Assembly (NCBI GenBank): GCA_002385475.1
Contig: DGDO01000009.1
Location: forward strand, 1-8,783
Length of the DNA stretch: 8,783 nucleotides
Source: Candidatus Sordicultor fermentans
Lineage (GTDB): Bacteria; Atribacterota; Atribacteria; Atribacterales; Caldatribacteriaceae
Direction: 5' to 3'
Shown here: in pieces, positions 1 through 5,722 of the stretch
Position numbering within the stretch: the first letter of the stretch is position 1
Layout: each line of letters begins with the position of its first letter
Translations under genes and position numbers: made by a program
Notes under the pieces: generated by a model
Seen by the model: the letters and a program-made list of their open reading frames with translations, nothing else
The model's database searches: none
What the model was told of the DNA's origin: nothing

Positions 1-399
1 GGGAGAGCTCGAGCGATACCGATTAAAATATTAAAGGAGCTATTGAGCGCTCCAGATAAAAAGAGTTATGCTGGTTTTCGTGATTACTGTCTTATCCTTT
101 TTATGCTTGATACTGGCATCCGCCCCGGAGAAGCATTAAAGCTAAAGAAAGAAGACTTTAACTTTGCTTCTTTTGAGATAACTATTCCTGACAATGTCGC
201 TAAAACAAGAAAGAAAAGAACCCTCCCCCTCTCTCCCGTAGTTGCTAAAGAGATTAAAAAGCTCCTCTTTTTGCAACCTCTCGAGTGGCGAGATACAACT
301 GTCTTTTGTGGTTTTGAAGGAAAAGAGCTTTCCACAGCTTCTTTTGGCCGAAGGCTTAATAAATACTCTCACCACATCGGTTATAAAATAACTCCTTAG
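1..399 (+). pseudogene. Tyrosine recombinase/phage-type integrase, 5' part, cut before the H-x-x-R box
   Basis: The reading frame is open from base 1, so the true start lies outside the window; the TTG at 43 is probably internal. The protein shows the start of the catalytic domain of a tyrosine recombinase. The first catalytic Arg is in DTGIRPGEALKLK (Arg codon 121-123), and a basic beta-hairpin TRKKRTLPL follows, where the catalytic Lys is expected. The reading continues through a GRRLNKYSHHIGYKITP segment and stops with TAG at 397-399. In intact relatives ITP is followed directly by HxLRHTFA, which carries the second Arg, and then by the Tyr nucleophile; all of that is missing here. A degraded sequence resembling the missing part occurs at about 1866-1995. 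The IS110-type element at 459-1765 lies between, so the gene seems to have been split by insertion. Family assignment is firm. The product cannot be catalytic. Confidence 0.9.
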
Positions 400-458
400 T
401 TCTTCCATAATCTTTACTCCTCCTCGTATAATAGTTTTTGCAAATTACATACATCACC

Positions 459-471
459 TGTACCTTGAAAA
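459..471 (+). repeat. Left inverted repeat of the IS110-type element
   Basis: TGTACCTTGAAAA matches, base for base, the reverse complement of 1753-1765. Similarity fades just inside the repeat (GTTAAT against TTAAAT). It begins 60 bp after the recombinase frame breaks off. Confidence 0.85.
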
Positions 472-759
472 GTTAATATTGCTTTTGGGGTATTCCCCCA
501 GTGTATCGTATTACCTGGAGTTAGATAGGGGTAATAACTTGCACCTCCTTGAGGGTTAGTCCTCTTTAGAAAGTCTGTTACTCCCGGGTTGAGGTATAAC
601 TTCTCACACGTAGGGTGAAGATACTTTACTAATCCCTCAGCTTAGCAAACTGAGGTGCATCCGGTTAGTAATAGTAGTCTCTAATGGAGAGGCTGTTGTT
701 ATCCTATCCTCTTCCTTCTGGGAAATACCCTATTTAGCTCCTATCCTAAGAGAAAAAGG
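472..759 (+). ncRNA. Candidate IS110 bridge RNA region (transposase leader)
   Basis: This 288-base stretch between the left inverted repeat and the transposase start has no credible reading frame but is rich in short hairpins: TGGGG/CCCCA (486-500), ATTACC/GGTAAT (510-535), CCTC/GAGG (544-554) with an alternative GAGG/CCTC pairing (551-564), CCTCAG/CTGAGG (635-655) and CTCT/AGAG (679-691). IS110-group elements are known to transcribe a structured bridge RNA from the long non-coding left end. It pairs with target and donor DNA through two internal loops. Position, length and hairpin density fit, but guide loops were not matched to the junctions, and because the element has decayed the RNA may have too. 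The RNA role is inference. Confidence 0.42.
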
Positions 760-1738
760 GTGAATTATATACCTAACTCACTAATAGCTGGCACCAATAT
801 CTCTCTATCCACCAATACTGCTACCTTAATGTTAGAAGATGGACAAGAGCTTACTAAACGGTTTAAATTCTCTAACGATTGCCTCGGGGTGGATAGCTTT
901 GTCCACAAAGTGAATAGCTTGATTACTCTTTATAAACCTACCAACCTTAAAATAGGGATTGAATCTACCGACCTCTATTGGTGGCATTTGTTTGAGTTCT
1001 TAGACTCTGATAGTAGTGAACTTATCCTCAAGCCTGAACTCTACCTTATAAACCCCAACAAGGTTAGCTCCTACAGAAAAAGCTTTTCTAACTTACCTAA
1101 AGCTGATCCCACTCTCTCTGGTTTATTGCCGAAGTAGTTAGAATTGGAAGGCTTAGAACTAATTATTCCTGTGACATGCGCTACGCTTCTCTACAGCGGT
1201 TTACCAGATTTCGTTTCCAGCTGGTAGAATCCCTGATTAAGGAGAAGAATAGAGCACTCAATTTAATATCTCCGAAGTTCTCCTCCTATGCTGATAAGTC
1301 TAACAACCCTTTTAGCGATATCTTTGGTAAAACCTCTTCCAAGTTGATAGAATAGTTTACTCCCCAGGAAATTGCCCATGTTGATATGGAAGAACTGGTA
1401 AAGTTTATCTCTGAATCGAGTAAAAACCATATCTCGGAAGAGGATACCTTAAAAGGTATTACCATCCTCAATAACCTCTCTAAGAAGGCTTATAAACCTT
1501 TGAAGGGGAAGATACTCCTCTCACTAAATCAGGGAATGAGTATCTCAGGTACTATCTGGCTGAGAGTGCTAACTGCTTGCGGATGCACAATACAGAGTAC
1601 TCAGAGTATTACCATCGAAAGTACCATGAGGTTAGAAAACATCAGCATAAGAGAGCATTGGTGCTTACCGCCAGAAAGTTAGTGCGACTGGTTTTTGCCT
1701 TGCTAAGTAGAAGCCAGAATTCATTAGGAAGGAGCTGA
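760..1738 (+). pseudogene. IS110-family DEDD transposase, multiply disrupted
   Basis: Piecing frames together recovers most of an IS110 transposase. From GTG 760 the RuvC-like domain reads AGTNISLSTNTATL, where GxDxS is expected, so the first catalytic Asp is Asn13. Then come IGIESTDLYWWHLFEFL with the conserved Glu68, and SSYRKSFSNLPKADPT with Asp116. A frameshift near 1112-1119 moves reading to WFIAEVVRIGRL (from 1119) and MRYASLQRFTRFRFQLVESL. An in-frame TAG sits at 1353-1355 and reading resumes at FTPQEIAHVDMEELVKFI. Near 1497 the frame changes again with an apparent loss of roughly 80-100 codons, because AYK joins directly to FEGEDTPLTKSGNEYLRYYL. The lost block normally holds the Transposase_20 helix-hairpin core with its conserved Ser region. 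The C-terminus VRKHQHKRALVLTARKLVRL is canonical and ends at TGA 1736-1738. Family certain; inactive. Confidence 0.93.
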
Positions 1739-1752
1739 TAACCACTATTTAA

Positions 1753-1765
1753 TTTTCAAGGTACA
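1753..1765 (-). repeat. Right inverted repeat of the IS110-type element
   Basis: TTTTCAAGGTACA is the exact reverse complement of 459-471. It begins 15 bp after the transposase stop codon, a normal spacing for an element end, but about 100 bp of unexplained sequence remains before the recombinase remnant resumes. Confidence 0.85.
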
Positions 1766-1782
1766 TACGGCATTTAGCCAAA

Positions 1783-1814
1783 ACCTGACTTTTTAAAAAA
1801 TCTAAAAGTCGGGT
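1783..1814. repeat. Long hairpin between IS right repeat and recombinase remnant
   Basis: ACCTGACTTTT (1783-1793) and AAAAGTCGGGT (1804-1814) form 11 consecutive pairs as RNA, one of them a G-U wobble, around a 10-base A-rich loop. No U-run follows on either strand, so a factor-independent terminator is not well supported. It may be a structural part of the IS right end or of a second small insertion. The rest of 1766-1865 is AT-rich with no gene. Confidence 0.6.
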
Positions 1815-1865
1815 ATACTGAACTATTGTCTAATATAACCTAACAACATCTAAATTTTTTAACCT

Positions 1866-1995
1866 ACCCTCTTGGCATTTCACCGTAGGACTTTCTTCTC
1901 CTGGAATACTCGTCCCGGAGTGAAAAAACTACAAGCTTTATGCAATAATTCTGCATTTGGTTCTCCTTATAAGCAACTTATCCATGCGTTTTCCT
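1866..1995 (+). pseudogene. Degraded C-terminal remnant of the interrupted tyrosine recombinase
   Basis: In the frame of position 1872 the sequence reads FHRRTFFSWNTRPGVKKLQA and on through LCNNSAFGSPYKQLIHAF. This follows the pattern of a recombinase C-terminus, HxLRRTFATWxxRxGVxxKKLQALxGHSSxxTTxxYIHA. The bases CATTTCACCGTAGGACTTTC would restore H-x-x-R-R-T-F if one base were added before CGT, so the H-x-x-R box seems to carry a 1-bp deletion. The second conserved His (GHSS) reads as Asn, and the nucleophilic Tyr position appears to be Leu (QLIH). It is on the same strand as 1-399 and supplies exactly the part missing there. The similarity is by eye and short, but order and position make it convincing. 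It runs into the 3' end of the opposing gene at 1978. Confidence 0.65.
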
Positions 1996-2352
1996 CCTGC
2001 TTAACCAATCTTCCCAATCTTTTTTGTATCTCGAGATACTCTCAAGTAGAGCTTCTTGCGTTCCAGGTATTTCTAATAATTCCTTCTTTAACATTTCCAC
2101 ACTCTCTTCATCTTTTGTATAAAATGAAACGACGTAATCCCTTGTTCCTATAATAGTTTCAGCTATTTCCTTATTCCCACATTTATAATAATAATTTGCC
2201 ATTATTGTAAGTGCTTCGTTTAAAACATCTTCGGGATATGGCAAAAAAGATTCTGGAATCCCGCCACGAAAGATTGCAAATAACATAGAGTGGCATGGCC
2301 AAACCCATTTACACCATACATCGAATATCTGTTTTGCCTCGCTGATGTCCAT
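1978..2352 (-). CDS. Hypothetical protein, 124 aa, last gene of a three-gene cluster
   Basis: I do not recognise the family. The ATG at 2352 is preceded by TAGAGGAT about 10 bases upstream. The protein is soluble by appearance, with no signal peptide or membrane span. Its N-terminus is aromatic and Cys-rich (IFDVWCKWVWPCHSMLFAIF), and the rest is strongly helical and charged (EALTIMANYYYKCGNKEIAETIIG, then acidic and basic helices to a WLSRRKTHG end). It starts 13 bases after the stop of the gene at 2366-2779 and shares its strand, so co-transcription is likely. The last bases abut the recombinase remnant on the other strand, which may mark the edge of the inserted segment. Being intact among broken neighbours suggests it is a real gene. 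Confidence 0.72.
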   Translation of the reverse strand: MDISEAKQIFDVWCKWVWPCHSMLFAIFRGGIPESFLPYPEDVLNEALTIMANYYYKCGNKEIAETIIGTRDYVVSFYTKDEESVEMLKKELLEIPGTQEALLESISRYKKDWEDWLSRRKTHG

Positions 2353-2365
2353 AACTTTTTATCCT

Positions 2366-2779
2366 CTACCTATCCCCTCTATTTTCTTCATAAACACTTT
2401 GAACACCAAAAATTTGTAGATAATAAAGATACCATTCTCCCTCACTTTTTATTAATATCAAAATCGCCGGCATAACGCAGTCTTTTATAGAGCTATACTC
2501 TTCACCCTCTTCTTGAAGGTTTGTTTGTATCCGAAAATTTACTGCCACTGTTGCCTCATCTTTTTTAATATTTATTGAACCCGTATTAAAGGTAACAGAT
2601 TGAGGTATAGATATCCCCAATGCTTCACGTTGCTCTGTTACTGAGTATACCAGTGATTCAGGATAACAATAGCTTTTTGCCAAATCCCAATCTCTAACAG
2701 ATATTGCTGCGCAATACTGAGCTATTTTATCTTTTATTTGAGTTTTTTCAGTCTCGCTTGTCCTCCCCCATATTTTCAT
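2366..2779 (-). CDS. Hypothetical protein, possible NTF2/SnoaL-like fold, 137 aa
   Basis: A good ribosome binding site (GAGAGGAG) lies 7-8 bases before ATG 2779, inside the end of the upstream gene, whose TAA is only two bases before this start; the two are probably translationally coupled. The protein opens with a helix (QIKDKIAQYCAAISVRDWDLA), continues with a short YCYPES turn and ends with alternating beta-strand segments (SVTFNTGSINI, EATVAVNFRIQTNL, GEWYLYYLQIFGV). That helix-then-curved-sheet pattern, ending in GEWYL, is typical of NTF2/SnoaL-like domains such as small lumazine-binding or stress proteins. No catalytic residues can be picked out. There is no signal peptide, so it is probably cytoplasmic. 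The fold is an inference from pattern, not from a recognised homolog. Confidence 0.75.
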   Translation of the reverse strand: MKIWGRTSETEKTQIKDKIAQYCAAISVRDWDLAKSYCYPESLVYSVTEQREALGISIPQSVTFNTGSINIKKDEATVAVNFRIQTNLQEEGEEYSSIKDCVMPAILILIKSEGEWYLYYLQIFGVQSVYEENRGDR

Positions 2780-2781
2780 TT

Positions 2782-3069
2782 TTATAACTCCTCTCTTTTT
2801 GGGATGCTCTCCCCCAGCTTTGCACGCTGGTAATAAAACCCGGTGATAGAATTAACAAAATGTCCTAACTCCCTACCAGCTGTCTCTCTCCCTACCTGCC
2901 CTTTATAAGCATCGTTGAATTCTAAAATATTAGTATAGTAGTTATATAATTGCATTCTAAGGCGGGAAACAAAAGCAGTATAGGCAGTGTCCGATACCCT
3001 AACTCCCAATACTTTTTGAGCTAAACTCTTCGTATCCTTATAACTCAACCATGTTCGTTGAACAGGCAT
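2782..3069 (-). CDS. Hypothetical protein, 95 aa, first gene of the three-gene cluster
   Basis: The start ATG 3069 has AAGGGGGG about 10 bases upstream. The product is small and basic, with an N-terminal stretch (WLSYKDTKSLAQKVLGVRVS) followed by an Arg/Tyr-rich helix (VSRLRMQLYNYYTNILEF) and a second helix (ELGHFVNSITGFYYQRAKL). It has neither a signal peptide nor a membrane span, and I do not recognise a family. It lies 37 bases downstream of an orphan gene tail (3107-3262), which suggests that a longer operon was truncated upstream. Its 3' end overlaps the ribosome binding site of the next gene (2 bases between stop and start), so the pair was probably acquired and is expressed together. 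Confidence 0.7.
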   Translation of the reverse strand: MPVQRTWLSYKDTKSLAQKVLGVRVSDTAYTAFVSRLRMQLYNYYTNILEFNDAYKGQVGRETAGRELGHFVNSITGFYYQRAKLGESIPKREEL

Positions 3070-3106
3070 CTTTTATAACCCCCCTTCACAAGTTATTTAA
3101 TGTTCT

Positions 3107-3262
3107 TCACACAACCTGTTTCCCACAAAGAAACTTCATTTCCCGTTCCAGTTCCTCGTTAATAATATGGGTGAAACCTCTGTTACCTGAATTGAGGAAT
3201 AGTCCAAAGCTTTCTGGATCAGCTTCAAATTCTTGCTTTCTCAGTATAAACCAGTCGCAAAG
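3107..3262 (-). pseudogene. Orphan C-terminal tail of an unknown gene, fused behind a recombinase fragment
   Basis: Directly after the TAG that ends the recombinase fragment, the same minus-strand frame reads on for 51 codons to TGA 3107-3109: CDWFILRKQEFEADPESF, then GLFLNSGNRGFTHIINEELE and REMKFLCGKQVV. The composition is that of a real soluble protein, but there is no start codon or ribosome binding site, so the 5' part is lost. It is not the normal recombinase continuation, which should begin RHTFATH. It was probably joined to the recombinase by deletion or insertion. The family is not recognised. Confidence 0.5.
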
Positions 3263-3433
3263 CTATAGCGTATGGGGATGAACGTTTTTGGTTACCTCCG
3301 TTTGTTTTGCTTTCCTTTTCACCATCTCCTGGATATAACGAGAATTGAGCGGTTTACCTTTTAAGGTGGTAAACAGATATTCACTCTCTGGCTGCTTTCT
3401 TTCTACTCTCTCAATGCCTCCAAAGATCCTCAT
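3263..3433 (-). pseudogene. Second tyrosine recombinase fragment, ending at HPHTL
   Basis: On the minus strand the codons read ESEYLFTTLKGKPLNSRYIQ, then EMVKRKAKQTEVTKNVHPHTL and a TAG at 3263-3265. This is the stretch of XerC/XerD-like recombinases between the beta-sheet and the H-x-L-R-H box (family pattern: YLF..GKPLS.R.VQ..V+R.AK.AGI.K.VHPHTLRHSFATH). It stops one residue before the second catalytic Arg. The upstream side is also cut: only about 12 doubtful residues precede ESEYLF before an in-frame stop, so the N-terminal domain and first catalytic Arg are absent. It is unrelated in detail to the recombinase at 1-399 and lies on the opposite strand. Family assignment is confident; the fragment is non-functional. 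Confidence 0.82.
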
Positions 3434-3496
3434 TCAGCCAAACAACTCCGTTTTTATTTTGCTATATTACCAACCTTTTTCTGCCCCTTCTTTTGC

Positions 3497-4076
3497 TTAT
3501 TGTTTCTTCCATTCTTTCCACAATTCTGGGAAACGTTTATACGCTTCTTTTTTTGAAATTACAGCAAGGAACCCCAGTTCTGAAACTTCGTCATATGTTA
3601 ATAACATAATAGTTTCTTCTCCCCACCAGAAATACTCCTCAATATGTTCATTTTCTTGCTCCCCCTTGCCAAATTTTTCAAAAACTGCTGTTTTAAAAAT
3701 CTCCCAGTTAGTATCCCCCATTACACAAATCTGCCCACCAAAGAACTTATTTTCTCCGAACCAATACAAACTGAATGTCGGTATGTCCTTTATTTTTAGC
3801 TCGTCTCCCTCTCTCGCATAGTAATCAATTCCCTGAAACCGTAGAAGCATAAATTAACCCCTCCACTGTTGATATATCCTGCCCCCACTTTATACCTCTA
3901 AAACCATCCAGAAAAACTTCCTCGCTTCCTGGCTTGAAAGTATCAGGCGACTGAGCACAAGCCAGTCCACCACCTAAAACGATACAGCTAACTACGATTA
4001 GCCATCCTACTTTTGATATTTTTCTCTCCATCTCACCTACCTCTTCCTTTAACTTAAATACTCCCTTATCTTTCAA
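3497..4076 (-). pseudogene. Exported 'FRGIKWG' family protein split by a frameshift
   Basis: Two overlapping minus-strand frames are halves of one gene. The 5' half (ATG 4076, or more likely ATG 4031 at MERKISK behind AGAGGT) has a signal peptide, a hydrophobic core WLIVVSCIVLGGG, then LACAQ, which fits either signal peptidase I or a weak lipobox. It continues to DGFRGIKWGQDISTVEG and stops with TGA after VSGN. The 3' half, in the +1 frame, continues with IDYYAREGDELKIKDIPTF, FGENKFFGG, FEKFGKGEQENEHIEEYFWW, GEETIMLLTYDEVSELGFLA and VISKKE. I recall this order (FRGIxWG, then YxRKGDELKIG, FGxGxxxN, WxGxxTxIxLxY) from intact periplasmic proteins of unknown function. The shift lies at about 3830-3855. 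It could be a true mutation or a sequencing error. The ATG at 3850 is then not a genuine start. Confidence 0.72.
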
Positions 4077-4107
4077 TTTATCCCCTTTATAACAATTATA
4101 CCTGAAC

Positions 4108-4513
4108 TTATAAACTTTCCTCCTCCTCTAACCACTCACGCATCAAGAGATAGGCGAAGTAGTCAGCTTCTTTTTCCAATCCGGCGATAAAGCTCTTGTG
4201 GTCTAAAAATACCGGACGCAGATAATTAGCGTGGTGGAGGAGAAAATGAGCTACCTCATGGAGAATAGTTTTTGCTCGCTCTCGGAAAGGTAGTTTCGAG
4301 TTTATGACGATATTTTTCCTGGTCGGATGTTTACCACAACCTCGTCGTATCCTTCAATGTTTGGGAACTTTATTTTATCCAGTTTCTTGTTAAATTCCTG
4401 ATTTTCCTCTTCTTTTCTGTATCATGTTCTCTTATCTTATTTCTTATCTTGGATTTGGGGAAATTGCGCAGCACAAAGATAACGAATTTCTGGGGAATAT
4501 AGGAATATTGCAA
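4108..4513 (-). pseudogene. ImmA/IrrE-family (M78, DUF955) metallopeptidase, frameshifted
   Basis: The final minus-strand frame reads RKNIVINSKLPFRERAKTIL, HEVAHFLLHHANYL, then GLEKEADYFAYLLMREWLEE and TAA at 4108-4110. HEVAH (codons 4260-4246) is the zinc-binding HExxH, and EKEADYFAYLLM provides the downstream third ligand region (E-A-x-x-F-A), the signature of ImmA/IrrE peptidases. These cleave repressors in mobile elements or stress circuits. The upstream part, KFPNIEGYDEVVVNIRPG, is in another frame; one A lost from the run near 4313-4320 explains it. A further segment, YIPQKFVIFVLRNFPKSKIR (~4440-4513), is in a third frame and may be the start, but that is doubtful. No paired helix-turn-helix repressor is visible nearby. 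It is probably dead mobile-element cargo. Confidence 0.72.
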
Positions 4514-4549
4514 TAGGTTTTGCGATTAATTTTAAGTTCGCCGGAGCGG

Positions 4550-4942
4550 TTAATAAGACAATTTAGTTGCTATTTCTTCTACACCTCCGCGCAAGGTATT
4601 CATTACCGTGCAGCCTCTCTCTCCTGCTTTTATTATTCTTTCCTTTTCTTCGTGAGTTAAATTACCGATTAGTTCCACTTCCATTTCTATTTTTTGCACC
4701 CGGGAAGGAGAAGAACCTAATTCTCCGTTGATTCGGGCGACTACTTCCTCCAGAGGAAAATTTTTGGTCTGGGCATAAGCAAAGACTGTTCCGGCAAAAC
4801 AACTTCCTAAAGCAGCCAGCAAACACTCTACCGGCCAGTATCCTGCTTCGCTTTCTGCGCCTCTACTTTTAAATAAGATTGTCTCTTTTCCTATGTGGGC
4901 TTCGATTTTCCCTCTTCGGGATACAAGCTCTACTTGAGCCAT
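4550..4942 (-). CDS. OsmC/Ohr-family protein (peroxide-stress thiol protein)
   Basis: The 130-residue length is usual for the family. The N-terminal beta-strands (VELVSRRGKIEAHIG) lead to the OsmC helix PVECLLAALGSCFAGTVFAY with the peroxidatic Cys48, and the second conserved Cys111 lies in AGERGCTVMNTL. OsmC/Ohr proteins reduce organic hydroperoxides through this Cys pair, usually with lipoyl or thiol reductants, in the cytoplasm. Here Cys40 gives an additional thiol. The family also contains uncharacterised YhfA-like members, and the ELIGNLTHEEKERI segment fits that broader group, so a peroxidase role is likely but unproven. ATG 4942 has an ideal AAGGAGGTAG seven bases upstream. A TATAAT box lies at 4986-4991. 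The gene is divergent from the lipoprotein gene at 5057. Confidence 0.9.
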   Translation of the reverse strand: MAQVELVSRRGKIEAHIGKETILFKSRGAESEAGYWPVECLLAALGSCFAGTVFAYAQTKNFPLEEVVARINGELGSSPSRVQKIEMEVELIGNLTHEEKERIIKAGERGCTVMNTLRGGVEEIATKLSY

Positions 4943-4985
4943 TTTTCTACCTCCTTACTTGGTTTTGAGATTAATGTTTAGTATC

Positions 4986-4991
4986 ATTATA
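4986..4991 (-). promoter_or_regulatory. Putative -10 box for the OsmC-family gene
   Basis: TATAAT (minus strand) lies 44 bases upstream of the OsmC start codon in a 114-base AT-rich divergent intergenic region. No good -35 hexamer is seen at 16-18 bases (closest TTAATT/TTCTTA), so the call rests on the -10 alone. Confidence 0.45.
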
Positions 4992-5056
4992 CAATGGAAC
5001 TCTATTTTAAGAATTAAATACTCTTTTATAGTGAAAAATAAAAAGGGGGCAAAATC

Positions 5057-5656
5057 ATGAACAAAAAGTGGTGGCTACTTTTCTTGGTGACTATCTCTCT
5101 TCTTCTCCTTTCTGGTTGTGCTCAGGTAGAATTAGCAGTTAAAGTGGCTGGCGATGCTACTATTCCCGCTGCTCGTATTGCGGTGATAGTAAATGACACC
5201 ACAGTTTTGAGCCAACTAAAAAAAGTAGCTATAGATGAATACAAAAAGTTATCTGAGGAGGAAAGAGAGTTTGTAAAAGTAATGACCAAAGAAGATGCCC
5301 CTCCTTATATAGTGGCCTGGGAGTGGAATTTCCCTGACCAGGAAAAAGCTCAGGAGTTTACTCAACAATTCCTAGGTAGCACCGCTCGTCTTTCTAAAGA
5401 TGGAGACCTGGTAGTTTTAGAGGCTAGCCTGGAAGGAAAAGAGCTGGATAATGTCTTGAATCAGTGGGGAGGGACTGCCGTAAAGCCTTTTCTAGACTCC
5501 ATTACTCTTTTTGTTAAAGCTTATATGCCAGGAGAGATATTGAGCTATGTAGAGGGAGAAGTAGAGGATAAGGTCTGGCAGCAGGAACTAAACCTGGGAG
5601 AGGTGTATAAAAATAAACCCACAATAGACATCGAAGTGATTTCCCGCGATAAATAA
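5057..5656 (+). CDS. Lipoprotein with a LppM/DUF3153-like domain
   Basis: The protein starts with a classical lipoprotein signal peptide: MNKKWW, a hydrophobic core LLFLVTISLLLLSG, and lipobox LLSGC with Cys21 as the lipidated residue, so it should be anchored on the outer face of the cytoplasmic membrane. The mature part (CAQVELAVKVAGDATIPAARIAVIV) opens like LppM or DUF3153 proteins, which often begin with a Cys plus beta-strand 'VEL.+.+.GDG' pattern. The middle section (YIVAWEWNFPDQEKAQEFTQ) and the end (NKPTIDIEVISRDK) are mixed alpha/beta. There is no C-terminal membrane span, unlike many LppM proteins. ATG 5057 follows AAAAAGGGGG by 8 bases. A weak TATAGT lies near 5029. The gene is monocistronic and converges on the VanW gene. 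Function unknown. Confidence 0.85.
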   Translation: MNKKWWLLFLVTISLLLLSGCAQVELAVKVAGDATIPAARIAVIVNDTTVLSQLKKVAIDEYKKLSEEEREFVKVMTKEDAPPYIVAWEWNFPDQEKAQEFTQQFLGSTARLSKDGDLVVLEASLEGKELDNVLNQWGGTAVKPFLDSITLFVKAYMPGEILSYVEGEVEDKVWQQELNLGEVYKNKPTIDIEVISRDK

Positions 5657-5669
5657 AGGGAAGAATAAA

Positions 5670-5703
5670 AAACACCGGGGTGGGATGGCTCATCCCGGTG
5701 TTT
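5670..5703 (-). terminator. Factor-independent terminator between convergent genes
   Basis: AAACACCGGG (5670-5679) and CCCGGTGTTT (5694-5703) form a perfect 10-bp stem with a 14-base loop. On the minus strand the stem is followed by a T-run (TTTTTTATTCTT), making it a good terminator for the foldase-VanW operon. On the plus strand only TTTG follows, so it may end the lipoprotein transcript less efficiently. Confidence 0.85.
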
Positions 5704-5722
5704 GTAGAAATTTAAAAATCTG

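Larger units (their letters stand above)
459..1765 (+). mobile_element. Decayed IS110-family insertion sequence
   Basis: The element is defined by a broken IS110-type transposase (760-1738) flanked by a perfect 13-bp inverted repeat, TGTACCTTGAAAA at 459-471 and its reverse complement at 1753-1765. The repeat-to-repeat length of 1307 bp fits IS110 elements, which usually run about 1.2-1.6 kb. The long non-coding stretch lies upstream of the transposase, the layout of IS110-group elements that encode a bridge RNA in the left end. The true ends are uncertain because IS110 elements often have sub-terminal rather than terminal repeats. The recombinase sequence stops at 399 and resumes near 1866, so 60 bp on the left and about 100 bp on the right belong either to the element or to another insertion. 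No target duplication is obvious. The element must be immobile in cis. Confidence 0.75.

Noticed and set aside
84..408. Minus-strand open frames opposite the recombinase
   Set aside because: They are shadows of the + strand recombinase frame, which shows real family motifs; the minus translations show none.
1286..1471. Minus-strand 61-codon frame inside the transposase
   Set aside because: It lies antisense to conserved transposase sequence (MEELVKFISESSKNHI) and has no ribosome binding site or motif.
1783..1814. Factor-independent terminator for the transposase
   Set aside because: The stem is AT-rich at one end and no T-run follows on either strand.
1978..3069. Toxin-antitoxin system
   Set aside because: There are three genes rather than two, and none shows a known toxin or antitoxin motif; sizes and spacing alone are not enough.
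3345..3821. Plus-strand 158-codon frame
   Set aside because: It is Ser/Phe/Cys-rich low-quality sequence opposite two minus-strand pseudogenes with clear family patterns.
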